Assembly: GCF_003031405.1 (NCBI RefSeq)
Contig: NZ_CP020469.1
Location: forward strand, 1,426,001 to 1,490,000
Direction: 5' to 3'
Origin: Halomonas sp. 'Soap Lake #6'
GTDB taxonomy: Bacteria; Pseudomonadota; Gammaproteobacteria; Pseudomonadales; Halomonadaceae
Length of the DNA stretch: 64,000 nucleotides
Shown here: piece by piece, positions 55,652 to 63,443 of the stretch
Position numbering within the stretch: the first letter of the stretch is position 1
Layout: each line of letters starts with the position of its first letter
Translations under genes and position numbers: made by a program
The notes under the pieces: model-generated
Seen by the model: only the letters and a program-made list of their open reading frames with translations
Told to the model about the DNA's origin: nothing
Databases searched by the model: none

Positions 55652-56875
55652 ATGGCTTTTCGCTTCCAGCGCCGCATTTCGCTCGCGCCCGGCGTGCGAT
55701 TGAATATCAGCAAGCGTGGCGTGGGGCTCTCTGTCGGCCCTCGCGGTGCGAGTGTGAGCATGGGGCCACGAGGTGCGCATGCACATGCGGGACTTCCTGG
55801 GACAGGGCTGGCCTATCGAACGAAGCTTTCCCGTTCTTCCCAGGCCTCACGACAAAGGCAGGTGGGAACAACCTCGACCCATGCAACCTTGGAAGAGCGG
55901 ATTAGACAAGGCGAGTCGCTGGGGCTTCGGCTATCGGTTAATCAAGACGGCAACGTGCGTTACTTACTAGCAGATGGTACCCCCCTCGACGACAAGGACG
56001 TGCGCTGGCTACGTCGCCATGCAAACGACGATATCCGTGCACAGCTCAAAACACTCTGCGATGAATTAAACGCGGATATTATTCGCCTAGGCCGGCTGCA
56101 CCTCGATACACCTTCCCCTCAATCCCGTGGCTACGCACCACGCCATTTTGCTGAGCGTCCACCTAAACCGCCTACGTCTGTGTCTCTTCCATGGTGGAAA
56201 GCGCTGTGGCCATCGGTACGCCGTCAACATGACGCCGATAACGCACGTCATCAGGCCCAGTTTAATGATGACTACCGTGCCTGGGAGCATCGCAAAGCTG
56301 ATTTTGAGGCTGCTGAGTTTGCTCGGCAGCAGCGCGAAGAGCAGGGCGTGTTCAAACAACGTGATGATATGACACTCACGCTTCAGGAACGCCTGGAGGA
56401 GATCGACTGGCCCCGGGAAACGGTGATTGACTTTGATCTAGGCAGCGACGACACCACGATAGCACTGGATATTGACCTGCCATCTGACGATGAGATGCCG
56501 GATCGAGAATGGACGATGCCTGCTAAGGCACTCAAGCTTACCCCAAAATCGCTCAGTGCCACACGACAACGGACGCTATACCGCGACCATGTGCATGGCA
56601 TTGCCTTTCGTGTCCTGGGAGCCGTGTTTGTGAGGTTGCCGCACGTTCAAGAAGCGCGAGTGTCTGGGTATCGACAGGTCGTTGATCCCGCCACCGGCGG
56701 TACGCGGGATCAGTACCTTTACAGCATCAAGGTCACCCGAGAACAGTGGAACCGTATTCACTTCGATCAGTTGGAACAGGTCGACCCGGTGGCGGCAGTA
56801 GAAGCGTTTACGCTGCGTCGTGACATGACCAAAACGGGTATTTTTCGTGATATTGAGCCGTTTAAGCTGGTCTAA
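55652..56875 (+). CDS. DUF4236 domain protein
   Basis: A 407-residue protein. The N-terminal DUF4236 domain (about 1-57) is clear: [20 protein letters not shown], then [24 protein letters not shown]. The C-terminal 350 residues are charged, with no family that I recognise, and contain an acidic strand-like segment ([20 protein letters not shown]). AAGGAG is 8-9 bases before ATG 55652. DUF4236 genes are frequent in islands and phage-like regions; the function is unknown. It is the last cargo gene before the tniQ-cas operon. Confidence 0.8.
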   Translation: MAFRFQRRISLAPGVRLNISKRGVGLSVGPRGASVSMGPRGAHAHAGLPGTGLAYRTKLSRSSQASRQRQVGTTSTHATLEERIRQGESLGLRLSVNQDGNVRYLLADGTPLDDKDVRWLRRHANDDIRAQLKTLCDELNADIIRLGRLHLDTPSPQSRGYAPRHFAERPPKPPTSVSLPWWKALWPSVRRQHDADNARHQAQFNDDYRAWEHRKADFEAAEFARQQREEQGVFKQRDDMTLTLQERLEEIDWPRETVIDFDLGSDDTTIALDIDLPSDDEMPDREWTMPAKALKLTPKSLSATRQRTLYRDHVHGIAFRVLGAVFVRLPHVQEARVSGYRQVVDPATGGTRDQYLYSIKVTREQWNRIHFDQLEQVDPVAAVEAFTLRRDMTKTGIFRDIEPFKLV

Positions 56876-57074
56876 TCTCTAGCCTAGGCATAAGCCCAAG
56901 GCTTTTGTGTTGTTTTACCAGGGGGAGGCTCATTCGATGATAGTGACAACGGGTAGGCTTGAGCGGCGCTGACATGACAGCTCAACCTTTGATCATTGAG
57001 AAGGCGCGATGAGCTTTATAGGCCAATATTTTTTAGAAAAATTTATGCTTTATGGTGGATAGCTGCTATACGTT

Positions 57075-57093
57075 TGATAAGGATATCTTAGCA
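57075..57093. promoter_or_regulatory. Xre operator candidate upstream of tniQ
   Basis: TGATAAGGATATCTTAGCA matches the inverted repeat upstream of the Xre gene (31979-31997) in 16 of 19 positions. It ends 10 bases before the tniQ start, where a bound repressor would block transcription or translation start. The 219-bp gap before tniQ holds nothing else of note. Confidence 0.65.
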
Positions 57094-57103
57094 GGTGGTT
57101 GCC

Positions 57104-58342
57104 ATGAAATTGCTTGTCCGCCCAAGACCGTTCATTAACGAGTCACTTGAGAGCTACATGCTCCGTCTATCGCAAGAAAATTTCTTCGAATACTATCAGC
57201 AGCTTAGTCGAGCGATAAAAGACTGGCTGCAACTGCATGATCATGAAGCGGCAGGGGCGTTCCCAGAAGAGTTGAGCCGTTTAAATGTTTATCACGCGGC
57301 TCAGAGTAGTAGTCGACGCATCAGGGCGCTCAAGCTAGTGGAGTCGCTAACAGATAATGAAAAACTTCCGCTACTGCACTTGGCAGTCATGCATTCCAGC
57401 GAGAAATTTTGTTCACGCTACAGTAGCGTGTTTTATGCAGGTAGCCATGTACCCCGAGCGTTAGTTCGCCAAAAGGGGATACCTGTCTGCCCTGATTGCC
57501 TCACTGAAGCCAACTATATTCGGCAAGAATGGCACTGGATGCCCTACGAAGCTTGTATTAATCATGGCAAACAGATGTTACATGAGTGTCCAAAATGCGA
57601 AGAGAAATTAAATTACACCCATTCTGAATGTTTGCATACTTGCCGCTGCGGATTTGATCTTCGAAATGCTGACACGGAGCCAGCAGACGAATGGCAGCTT
57701 ATCGCTAGCCGCCTCGTAGTAGGTGAGCCTTCGCCTTCAAACCATCCTCTACTCGACATCCGTTCAGTCAGTTTGCGCCTAGCATGTCTGTTGTGGTATC
57801 AGCTGTACGCATATAAAACGTTAGATGCTAGTGATCAGGTTCCCACTCTTACGATTGAGCGGGCTATCGAGTATTTCACGCATTGGCCTGAAGTGTTTAC
57901 ACAGGAACTAGAGCAGCAAGCGGCGCTCTCAGGCGATAAATTAGTATGTGATTATAATAAAACCTCACTTCGCGATGTTTTTGGCAACATTGTCGGCATT
58001 TCGCGTCTGCTGTTGAAGGCTTATCCAGAAAGCGATTTCGTCTTGACGCCATTGGAGAATTTTTTAGTACGATTGGTTGATCAGAATCCGCAATCACGTG
58101 TGCCAAACGTCGCAGATCTGCTCATCAGTATGCCGGAAGCCGCGATTTTGCTTGGCACGTCGTATGAGCAAGCATACCGTCTATATGAAGAAGGGTATCT
58201 CAAATGCGCGGTCAAATTTAAATCACATGAAAAGCTAGTGAACGGTATAGGAGTATTTTACTTAAGAGAAATCATGGAGTTGCGTCAGTCACGAATGCCG
58301 GTTGAGACAAGCAGCTATAATAATTATTTACCAGCGTGGTAA
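57104..58342 (+). CDS. tniQ: TniQ, target-selection partner of Cascade
   Basis: A 412-residue TniQ/TnsD-family protein from ATG 57104 (AGGTGG 7 bases upstream; a GTG at 57095 is in frame). The start RPRPFINESLESYMLRLSQEN is the TniQ family signature. Zinc-binding cysteines lie in CPDCLTEA (about 128-135), CPKCEEKL (about 163) and HTCRCGFDL. The C-terminus adds a helical part (about 335-412). The length fits I-F3 TniQ rather than the longer TnsD. It joins Cascade at the Cas6/Cas7 end and recruits TnsC. It lies 4 bases from cas8/5, in one operon. Confidence 0.94.
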   Translation: MKLLVRPRPFINESLESYMLRLSQENFFEYYQQLSRAIKDWLQLHDHEAAGAFPEELSRLNVYHAAQSSSRRIRALKLVESLTDNEKLPLLHLAVMHSSEKFCSRYSSVFYAGSHVPRALVRQKGIPVCPDCLTEANYIRQEWHWMPYEACINHGKQMLHECPKCEEKLNYTHSECLHTCRCGFDLRNADTEPADEWQLIASRLVVGEPSPSNHPLLDIRSVSLRLACLLWYQLYAYKTLDASDQVPTLTIERAIEYFTHWPEVFTQELEQQAALSGDKLVCDYNKTSLRDVFGNIVGISRLLLKAYPESDFVLTPLENFLVRLVDQNPQSRVPNVADLLISMPEAAILLGTSYEQAYRLYEEGYLKCAVKFKSHEKLVNGIGVFYLREIMELRQSRMPVETSSYNNYLPAW

Positions 58343-58346
58343 CGTC

Positions 58347-60407
58347 ATGTCGTTAAGTACGTTGTTGGAATTGGATGAGCCAAACCGCTCAGAAGCAATT
58401 CGTAAAGCTTTCGCTCCCTACACGCCGCTGATAGAGGTTTCTGAAGATGTTAGCGTCGCTATTCTGGTGCTGCTTAACTTATCGCATAAGCGTAAGTACG
58501 CTCCCGATTTGTTAAATAAAAAAAGAGCAATTGAAACACTCAAAGATTGGCAGCATATGGAAAGTTGTGCGCAAGAAGTGCAGTGGGTTCACTCACACAA
58601 CCTAAAGCACCCTGATACACGTGTTGCACATCAGAGATTGTTAGTAAAAGCTGAGAAGCCCTCGGACAGTATTGTTTCTTCATATAATAGCGTGAGTCGT
58701 TTGGGCTGGTCACACAACTCAGCAGCTGTGAATAAAGCAAAGCTTTTTGGAGCTAATTTTATATTTAAAGGTGTGGTTTGCTGTTTGGCAGCTATTGTTT
58801 TAGATAATAACAAGCAATGGCGGAAAGAATTCATGAATCTTGGTATGTCTGGTGATCAATGGGCTTACCTTCAGTCGCTTTTCGATAATTATTTCACTAA
58901 AAATTTATCACCCTCTTATGTGGATAGGCATTCAGTACAAGTTACCTTTCTTTATAAAGGAAAGGATGTCAGTATTACACCTGTCACATCACATTCATTA
59001 CTGGCCGACATTCAAATTGCTCGACGTAATAAATGTGGGGATCTTGCAACAATAAAACATTGGCACTCTTCAAGTGTTGGAGATTTAGCATCCTCGCTTG
59101 GAGGTAATATCTCTGCTCTTAGTTATCCCCCTCGATTATTAGCCTGTAGCCAAAATAAAGAAAATGAAAATTCTTCTGGAATCTTTTTTGTAGACTTCCA
59201 TCACAGTTCTTTAAGAAGCAAATCGTTTATCCTGGCATGTAATGAAATTGTTGAAAGTAAAAGCTTGTTGACCGGAAAGAAGAGGCGAGATCATAGGCGT
59301 TCTGCTATTAAGTTGCTGAGGCAGTCTTTATCTGAATGGCTATCCCCAGTTAGCTACTGGAGAAGTGTAGGAGGAGAAGTGCTTTCAGAACGGCAGAACA
59401 ATTCAGCATGCCTTTTGATTTCTGCTCCTAACGAGGATTTACTTGAAATCCTACCTGAGGTTAATAAAGAATTGCACAGTATTTTGGTGAGGTATCCCCA
59501 AACGCAAAGCTTTGCTTATCATCCAGAGCTATTAATTCCTTTCAAGGCTCAGCTTAAGTCCTTGTTGATTGGGATGAAAATCAAAGATGATGAACCCATG
59601 GCTGAAGAGCCATATCATTACCTTCACTTAACAAACCTACATGTATTCGATGCACAGGCGCTATCTTGTCCCTATCTAGTGGGCTTGCCTTCACTGCTAG
59701 CAGTATGGGGAACCGTCTATAACTACCAGCTACGTTTACGAAACATCCTTAAACGGAACATTGTCTTTGAAGGAGTTGCCTGGTTTTTGCGGCAGTATGA
59801 GTCCTCTTCGGGTGCCAAGATACCTGCCCCTTATCTGCCACCAATGAAGCCAGGCGAGACTCCCAAGCGGCCAGGTCTTATTGATATGCGCTTTTGCGAT
59901 TTGCGCATGGATTTAGTTATTTGCTATCGACTAGAGGATGGAGACGATACCCCGCTGGGAAATGACGAATTGACTATGCTGCAGTCTGCGTTCCCTGGGA
60001 GGTTCGCTGGGGGGACTATGCAGCCCCCGCCACTTTATGAAGAGTTGCAGTGGTGCCAACTACATGGAGATGCGAACAGTTTATTGGCAGCCATATCGCT
60101 TCTGCCGGACGAAGGTCGTTGGGTTGTCGACTCAGAAAAACAGGTGCAAAGCATCGACAGCTTGGTGGCATGGTTGACCAAACATCCCAATCATTTACCT
60201 GCTATGAGTGGCTATCAGTTGCTTGAAGAACCTTGCTATCGGTCTGGTTCACACAGGGAGCTCCATGCTTATGCTGAGCCTTTGGTAGGTCTAACAGAGA
60301 CGTTGTCACCGGCAAGCGTCAGGCTCAATGGTAAAGCTGACTTTCTTAAAAACGCTTTTTGGAGGTTGAAAAGCCAGAACCTTACTATGCTGATGAAAAA
60401 AGCATAG
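58347..60407 (+). CDS. cas8/5: Cas8/Cas5 fusion of type I-F3 Cascade
   Basis: A 686-residue protein from ATG 58347. In I-F3 systems the Csy1 (Cas8f) and Csy2 (Cas5f) proteins are joined, and the length agrees. The C-terminal part carries Csy2-like segments such as LIPFKAQLKSLLIGMK and YLVGLPSLLAVWGTVYNYQLRL (about 440-475). The N-terminal part has VARY-like SWHNS region residues WSHNSAAVNKAKLFGANFIF. It would recognise the CC PAM and cap the crRNA 5' handle. It sits between tniQ and cas7. Confidence 0.92.
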   Translation: MSLSTLLELDEPNRSEAIRKAFAPYTPLIEVSEDVSVAILVLLNLSHKRKYAPDLLNKKRAIETLKDWQHMESCAQEVQWVHSHNLKHPDTRVAHQRLLVKAEKPSDSIVSSYNSVSRLGWSHNSAAVNKAKLFGANFIFKGVVCCLAAIVLDNNKQWRKEFMNLGMSGDQWAYLQSLFDNYFTKNLSPSYVDRHSVQVTFLYKGKDVSITPVTSHSLLADIQIARRNKCGDLATIKHWHSSSVGDLASSLGGNISALSYPPRLLACSQNKENENSSGIFFVDFHHSSLRSKSFILACNEIVESKSLLTGKKRRDHRRSAIKLLRQSLSEWLSPVSYWRSVGGEVLSERQNNSACLLISAPNEDLLEILPEVNKELHSILVRYPQTQSFAYHPELLIPFKAQLKSLLIGMKIKDDEPMAEEPYHYLHLTNLHVFDAQALSCPYLVGLPSLLAVWGTVYNYQLRLRNILKRNIVFEGVAWFLRQYESSSGAKIPAPYLPPMKPGETPKRPGLIDMRFCDLRMDLVICYRLEDGDDTPLGNDELTMLQSAFPGRFAGGTMQPPPLYEELQWCQLHGDANSLLAAISLLPDEGRWVVDSEKQVQSIDSLVAWLTKHPNHLPAMSGYQLLEEPCYRSGSHRELHAYAEPLVGLTETLSPASVRLNGKADFLKNAFWRLKSQNLTMLMKKA

Positions 60408-60417
60408 GCAGGTCGGC

Positions 60418-61467
60418 ATGATGAACTCTTTCAGGCATCTTAGCTATGAGCGCTCTCTCAATCCTGGCAAGGCGGTTTTTTATTACCGGACAGATTCGAG
60501 CGAATTTGAGCCGTTGCAAGCGGAAGTGACGCGGTTTCGTGGACCCAAAGCAACGTTTAGCGATGGCTATATGGCATCCGGGACTGCGCGTGCTAAAGAA
60601 ACGAGCGATTTGGGTTTTTCTAATCCTATAATGCTCGAAACGTGTTATGTACCACCGCTAGTCGATACGTTGTACTGTCGTTTTTCTTTACGCATCATTG
60701 CAAACAGCTTAGAGCCAAATATCTGTGATAATGCAGAAGCGACAAAAGCATTAAAAGAATTCTCTGATACTTACAGAAACTTGGGCGGATACCAAGAGCT
60801 AGCAACTCGATATGCTAAAAATATTCTTTCAGCTGAATGGCTTTGGAAAAATAAAGTTTCAAGAGGGATAGCGGTTGTGGTTTCTACGTCTAATTTAAAA
60901 AACTATTGTGTTAAAGATGCACAGTATAAAGAGTGGGGATCCTCTTGGGAAGGAGATGAACTTAAATCATTAGAAGGGCTTGCAGTCGAGTTTGAAGAGG
61001 CACTTTCTTGCCCACAAAAATTTCTTTTTGCTGATGTAACTGCCAAAATAAAAACAGAATTTTGCCAAGAAATTTTCCCCAGTCAATTATTTGTTGAGAA
61101 AGATGATAGAGGCAACGGAAGCGCGTCTAGGAAGTTTATGAAAAGCACGATGAACGATGGTCGTCAAGCAGTTAGCTTTGGTGCTTATAAAGTCGGAGCA
61201 GCAATTCAAAAAATTGATGACTGGTGGCTAGATGAAGGTGCTGAATACCCTTTGAGAGTGAGTGAATACGGTGCAGATCGTAGTCGGGTTTTAGCTATGC
61301 GTGAACCAGTTACGAAGAAAGATTTTTACTCGCTGTTAAACGAAATTATAAATATCACGGAGGAAATGATTAAAACCAGGCAGGCCAGCCCTAATGCACA
61401 CTACGTGATGTCAGTGCTAGTGAAGGGGGGGATGTTCCAAAAAGGAATAAAGAAGGGTGAAAAATGA
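60418..61467 (+). CDS. cas7: Cas7 (Csy3) backbone subunit of Cascade
   Basis: A 349-residue protein. The opening FRHLSYERSLNPGKAVFYYR and the central SDLGFSNPIMLETCYVPP are typical of Csy3. VSFGAYKVGAAIQKIDDWW and YPLRVSEYGADRSRVLAMRE near the end match the family. Six copies should coat the spacer, flipping every sixth base. Its stop overlaps the cas6 start by 4 bases (ATGA). Confidence 0.95.
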   Translation: MMNSFRHLSYERSLNPGKAVFYYRTDSSEFEPLQAEVTRFRGPKATFSDGYMASGTARAKETSDLGFSNPIMLETCYVPPLVDTLYCRFSLRIIANSLEPNICDNAEATKALKEFSDTYRNLGGYQELATRYAKNILSAEWLWKNKVSRGIAVVVSTSNLKNYCVKDAQYKEWGSSWEGDELKSLEGLAVEFEEALSCPQKFLFADVTAKIKTEFCQEIFPSQLFVEKDDRGNGSASRKFMKSTMNDGRQAVSFGAYKVGAAIQKIDDWWLDEGAEYPLRVSEYGADRSRVLAMREPVTKKDFYSLLNEIINITEEMIKTRQASPNAHYVMSVLVKGGMFQKGIKKGEK

Positions 61468-62072
61468 GATACTTTTTTTACATAAAATATCTAATGCCTT
61501 CAGCCAATCACGCATTTTTAGCAGGGAGGTGTATTGCTTGCTTACATGGGTTTATAAGCGGCCCTAAAATAACGAATTCCGGCATTGGTGTTTCGTTTCC
61601 ATCATGGGCTACGGGCACAGTTGGTGATTCAATCGCTTTCGTGAGTAAAGATATTAACTCTTTGTCTTATTTATCATCAGCGCGCTATTTTAAGAATATG
61701 GCGGACGAAGGGTTTATTGACGTTAGTGATATTAAAATGGTTCCAGAGACATTAGAAGAAGTTAGGTTTATTAGAAATCAGCATATTGCTAAATCTTTTC
61801 CGGGAGAAATTAAGAGACGGCTCATCCGCAGCAAAAATCGGGCTGAAAAACGTGGCGAGACGTTCATGCCTAGCAGTGCCGTATCAGATCGCTTCGTTGA
61901 TCAATGCCACGTAATTCCAATTGATAGCCGATCGTCAGGCCAGCGCTTCCCTTTGTATGTGCAGCTTGAAGCACTTGGCGAAGAAAGCAAGTATGATAAC
62001 TACAATAGTTACGGATTGGCTACACAACACACACACTCTGGCACTGTGCCAAATCTTAAGCAGATTACCTAA
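61464..62072 (+). CDS. cas6: Cas6 (Csy4) crRNA endoribonuclease
   Basis: A 202-residue protein matching Csy4 length. His28 in CLHGF (residues 26-30) corresponds to the catalytic His of P. aeruginosa Csy4. The arginine-rich helix is IKRRLIRSKNRAEKRGETF (about 116-135). Cas6 cuts after the stem of each repeat and stays bound to the 3' hairpin. It lies 122 bases before the CRISPR array. Its hairpin substrate here carries a C-A mismatch, so the protein may be adapted to it. Confidence 0.94.
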   Translation: MRYFFYIKYLMPSANHAFLAGRCIACLHGFISGPKITNSGIGVSFPSWATGTVGDSIAFVSKDINSLSYLSSARYFKNMADEGFIDVSDIKMVPETLEEVRFIRNQHIAKSFPGEIKRRLIRSKNRAEKRGETFMPSSAVSDRFVDQCHVIPIDSRSSGQRFPLYVQLEALGEESKYDNYNSYGLATQHTHSGTVPNLKQIT

Positions 62073-62194
62073 ATATTTACAGAAATATATTATTATACTT
62101 ATCAATGACTTGCTTGAATTACGCCAAAAAGGGTGTTTTTAGAATTTTGTACTTATCTCGTTGATGCCTATATTTAAACTGCTAACTAGGTCTA

Positions 62195-62338
62195 GTAAAC
62201 CGCCGAATAGGCAGCTGAAAAAATGCACTATGCCGTCATAGAAGATAATGACTTGTGAACCGCCGAATAGGCAGCTGATATTAGGACTGGAAGCCAGCAA
62301 CGGTAATGATACACACCGCCGCAAGGCAGTATTGGTTC
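62195..62338 (+). CRISPR. Type I-F3 CRISPR array, two spacers with diverging repeats
   Basis: Repeat 1 (62195-62222) and repeat 2 (62255-62282) are 28 bases and share the core ACCGCCGAATAGGCAGCTGA. Repeat 1 reads GTAAAC and repeat 2 GTGAAC at the 5' end; repeat 2 ends in TATT rather than AAAA. Spacer 1 is 32 bases (62223-62254). Spacer 2 begins at 62283 and runs to about 62310-62314. A third degenerate repeat (62311-62338) keeps CCGCC-GCAA-GGCAG. The core is related to the type I-F repeat CTGCCGTATAGGCAG. Spacer 2 matches ffs. Confidence 0.95.
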
Positions 62339-62342
62339 TCAA

Positions 62343-62370
62343 CCCTCCAAGACTTCTTGGAGGGTATTTT
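62343..62370 (+). terminator. Rho-independent terminator after the CRISPR array
   Basis: A perfect 9-bp stem (CCCTCCAAG and CTTGGAGGG) with loop ACTT is followed by TATTTT. It ends the array transcript directly after the degenerate repeat. Confidence 0.92.
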
Positions 62371-62463
62371 CGTGTTGTGGCTAGGTGAAGGCTATTGTTG
62401 AAGATAAGCTGGTGCGATTCAGTGTTCTTAAAACACCTGCAGGGAAGTAATGAATACCTACCT

Positions 62464-62934
62464 TCACGCCACGCCGCCATACTTCATAGCAAGCAGTAGA
62501 CGCCGAACCTGTTTTGCCTCGATATCAGTACCACAGAGCATGACAGGTGCCTGTCCTCCCAGCGCTTCGTTCGAACTAGACATCCAGTCGATCACGGCCA
62601 GCTTATCCTCGAATACCTCCATCGTAAGGTGACTTACGGTCGCAACCCTATCAAGACGTTCTGATGCCACGGAGTCCAGATTTTTCCCTTCACGTCTGCG
62701 GCGGTGAACCGCCGAGACGGACATATTTAACAATGCCTTAATCTGCTTATCCTGTAGCTGAAAGGTCTCTCGCACTGTTAGGAATAACGTTGGTGAGAGG
62801 CCCACCTGGATACTTTTTAAACGCTCAGACTCTTTACGCATCGCTTGGGTTGCAACAAAACGCCAGAACTCTGCTGCCCATATTTCACGCTTATTATTCC
62901 TAGCTTTATGAGGCGAGATGGGTGGTTCTGGCAT
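62464..62934 (-). CDS. Orphan Xre/MbcA/ParS-type antitoxin (DUF2384-like)
   Basis: A 156-residue protein. ATG 62932-62934 has GAGG about 7 bases before it; a GTG at 62970 has no such site. The N-terminal helix-turn-helix region (FQLQDKQIKALLNMSVSAVHRRR) and the C-terminal toxin-binding region ending in LLLAMKYGGVA resemble ParS/Xre antitoxins that pair with RES-domain toxins. No toxin gene follows downstream on the - strand; the array terminator lies there instead. It may be a retained antitoxin or an element-specific regulator. Confidence 0.7.
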   Translation of the reverse strand: MPEPPISPHKARNNKREIWAAEFWRFVATQAMRKESERLKSIQVGLSPTLFLTVRETFQLQDKQIKALLNMSVSAVHRRRREGKNLDSVASERLDRVATVSHLTMEVFEDKLAVIDWMSSSNEALGGQAPVMLCGTDIEAKQVRRLLLAMKYGGVA

Positions 62935-63307
62935 AAGTCGCCTCGTCAAGTAGTAGTTATGAAGCTTCACATGAAGCGGAGTTAGATAACAGCATGAAGC
63001 AATGGTTTCTGGTTGAAGTGTAGTCTGTATCTCATGGTTGGTTATGCACGTGAACTATGTTTTTTGGCATCGGTACTGGATGGGGGATGTCGAAATTTGA
63101 AGAGAATATAGACATGGTATCGTGGCCAGATCAGCCATATAACCAGTTTTTCTTTTGAGCGTTTATAGCTGAATTCAACGTAAACCGTAAGGTGTCCATT
63201 TTAGCGGAATGCTTAGCAGTTTTGATCATGTGCTGCGGCCAAGAGCTGTTTATCAGAATGTTTTTTTATGACGTTATTTTGCTACCAGAGCAAACGATCG
63301 TTTTACT
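62935..63307. other. Distal-end region without genes
   Basis: These 373 bases have no clear ORF. A weak TnsB-type site is seen at 63190-63209 (reverse orientation), the outlier of four such sites. Otherwise nothing stands out. Confidence 0.55.
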
Positions 63308-63412
63308 TTATGTCATTTAAAAGTGGAAAACTTATGTCATTTTGCGGTGGAATTCTTGGTGTAAGTGACTGTTTTTTCGTTTAGGTTATGTCAAGTTGAA
63401 GTGGAAACGACA
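63308..63412 (-). repeat. Transposon end, distal, with spaced TnsB-type sites
   Basis: Reading inward on the - strand, sites of about 21 bases lie at 63386-63406, 63332-63352 and 63308-63328, with a diverged one at 63190-63209. Each follows the TTCC...TGACATAA pattern, and the outermost is preceded by TGTCGT. The gaps between sites differ from the compact ffs-side end, as in Tn7 where the two ends are asymmetric. Confidence 0.88.
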
Positions 63413-63417
63413 TTTCT
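63413..63417. repeat. Target-site duplication, distal side (TTTCT)
   Basis: It is identical to 28250-28254 and immediately follows the ACA end of the element. Confidence 0.92.
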
Positions 63418-63443
63418 AGTCGTTTCCTTCTTAATTTGACATA
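63418..63443 (+). mobile_element. Decayed end of an older related transposon
   Basis: Directly after the duplication comes AGTCGTTTCC then a single TTCC...TTGACATAA site (63424-63443), in the same orientation as the ffs-side end of the intact element. Only the first base of the TGT terminus is changed (T to A), and no second site follows. It appears to be a truncated, inactive end of a former insertion at the same position. Confidence 0.7.

Larger units (their letters stand above)
28255..63412. mobile_element. Tn7-like transposon with type I-F3 CRISPR-Cas (CAST) and BREX cargo
   Basis: The element is 35,158 bp. Both termini read TGTCGTTTCC inward, beginning with the Tn7-type TGT/ACA, and are flanked by the 5-bp duplication TTTCT. 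tnsABC lie at the ffs-proximal end, and tniQ-cas8/5-cas7-cas6 plus a short CRISPR array lie near the distal end. This is the arrangement of type I-F3 CASTs such as Tn6677. The insertion lies just 3' of ffs, a known attachment gene for one I-F3 branch. The cargo is mainly a type 1 BREX locus. All transposition and effector genes look intact, so mobility is plausible. Confidence 0.97.

Noticed and set aside
61921..62142. 73-codon frame at the end of cas6
   Set aside because: It overlaps cas6 in another frame, with no ribosome site and no motif.
62161..62194. Possible third Xre operator before the CRISPR array (TGCTAA...TCTAGTA)
   Set aside because: Only the left half agrees with the other two sites, too weak to claim.
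62311..62338. Third full repeat of the CRISPR array
   Set aside because: Only the stem region is kept, so it is treated as a degenerate terminal repeat, not as evidence of a third spacer.
28255..63412. Search for cas1, cas2-3, tnsD or tnsE genes
   Set aside because: None seen. All the larger frames are accounted for; only tniQ represents the TnsD family, as usual for I-F3 elements.
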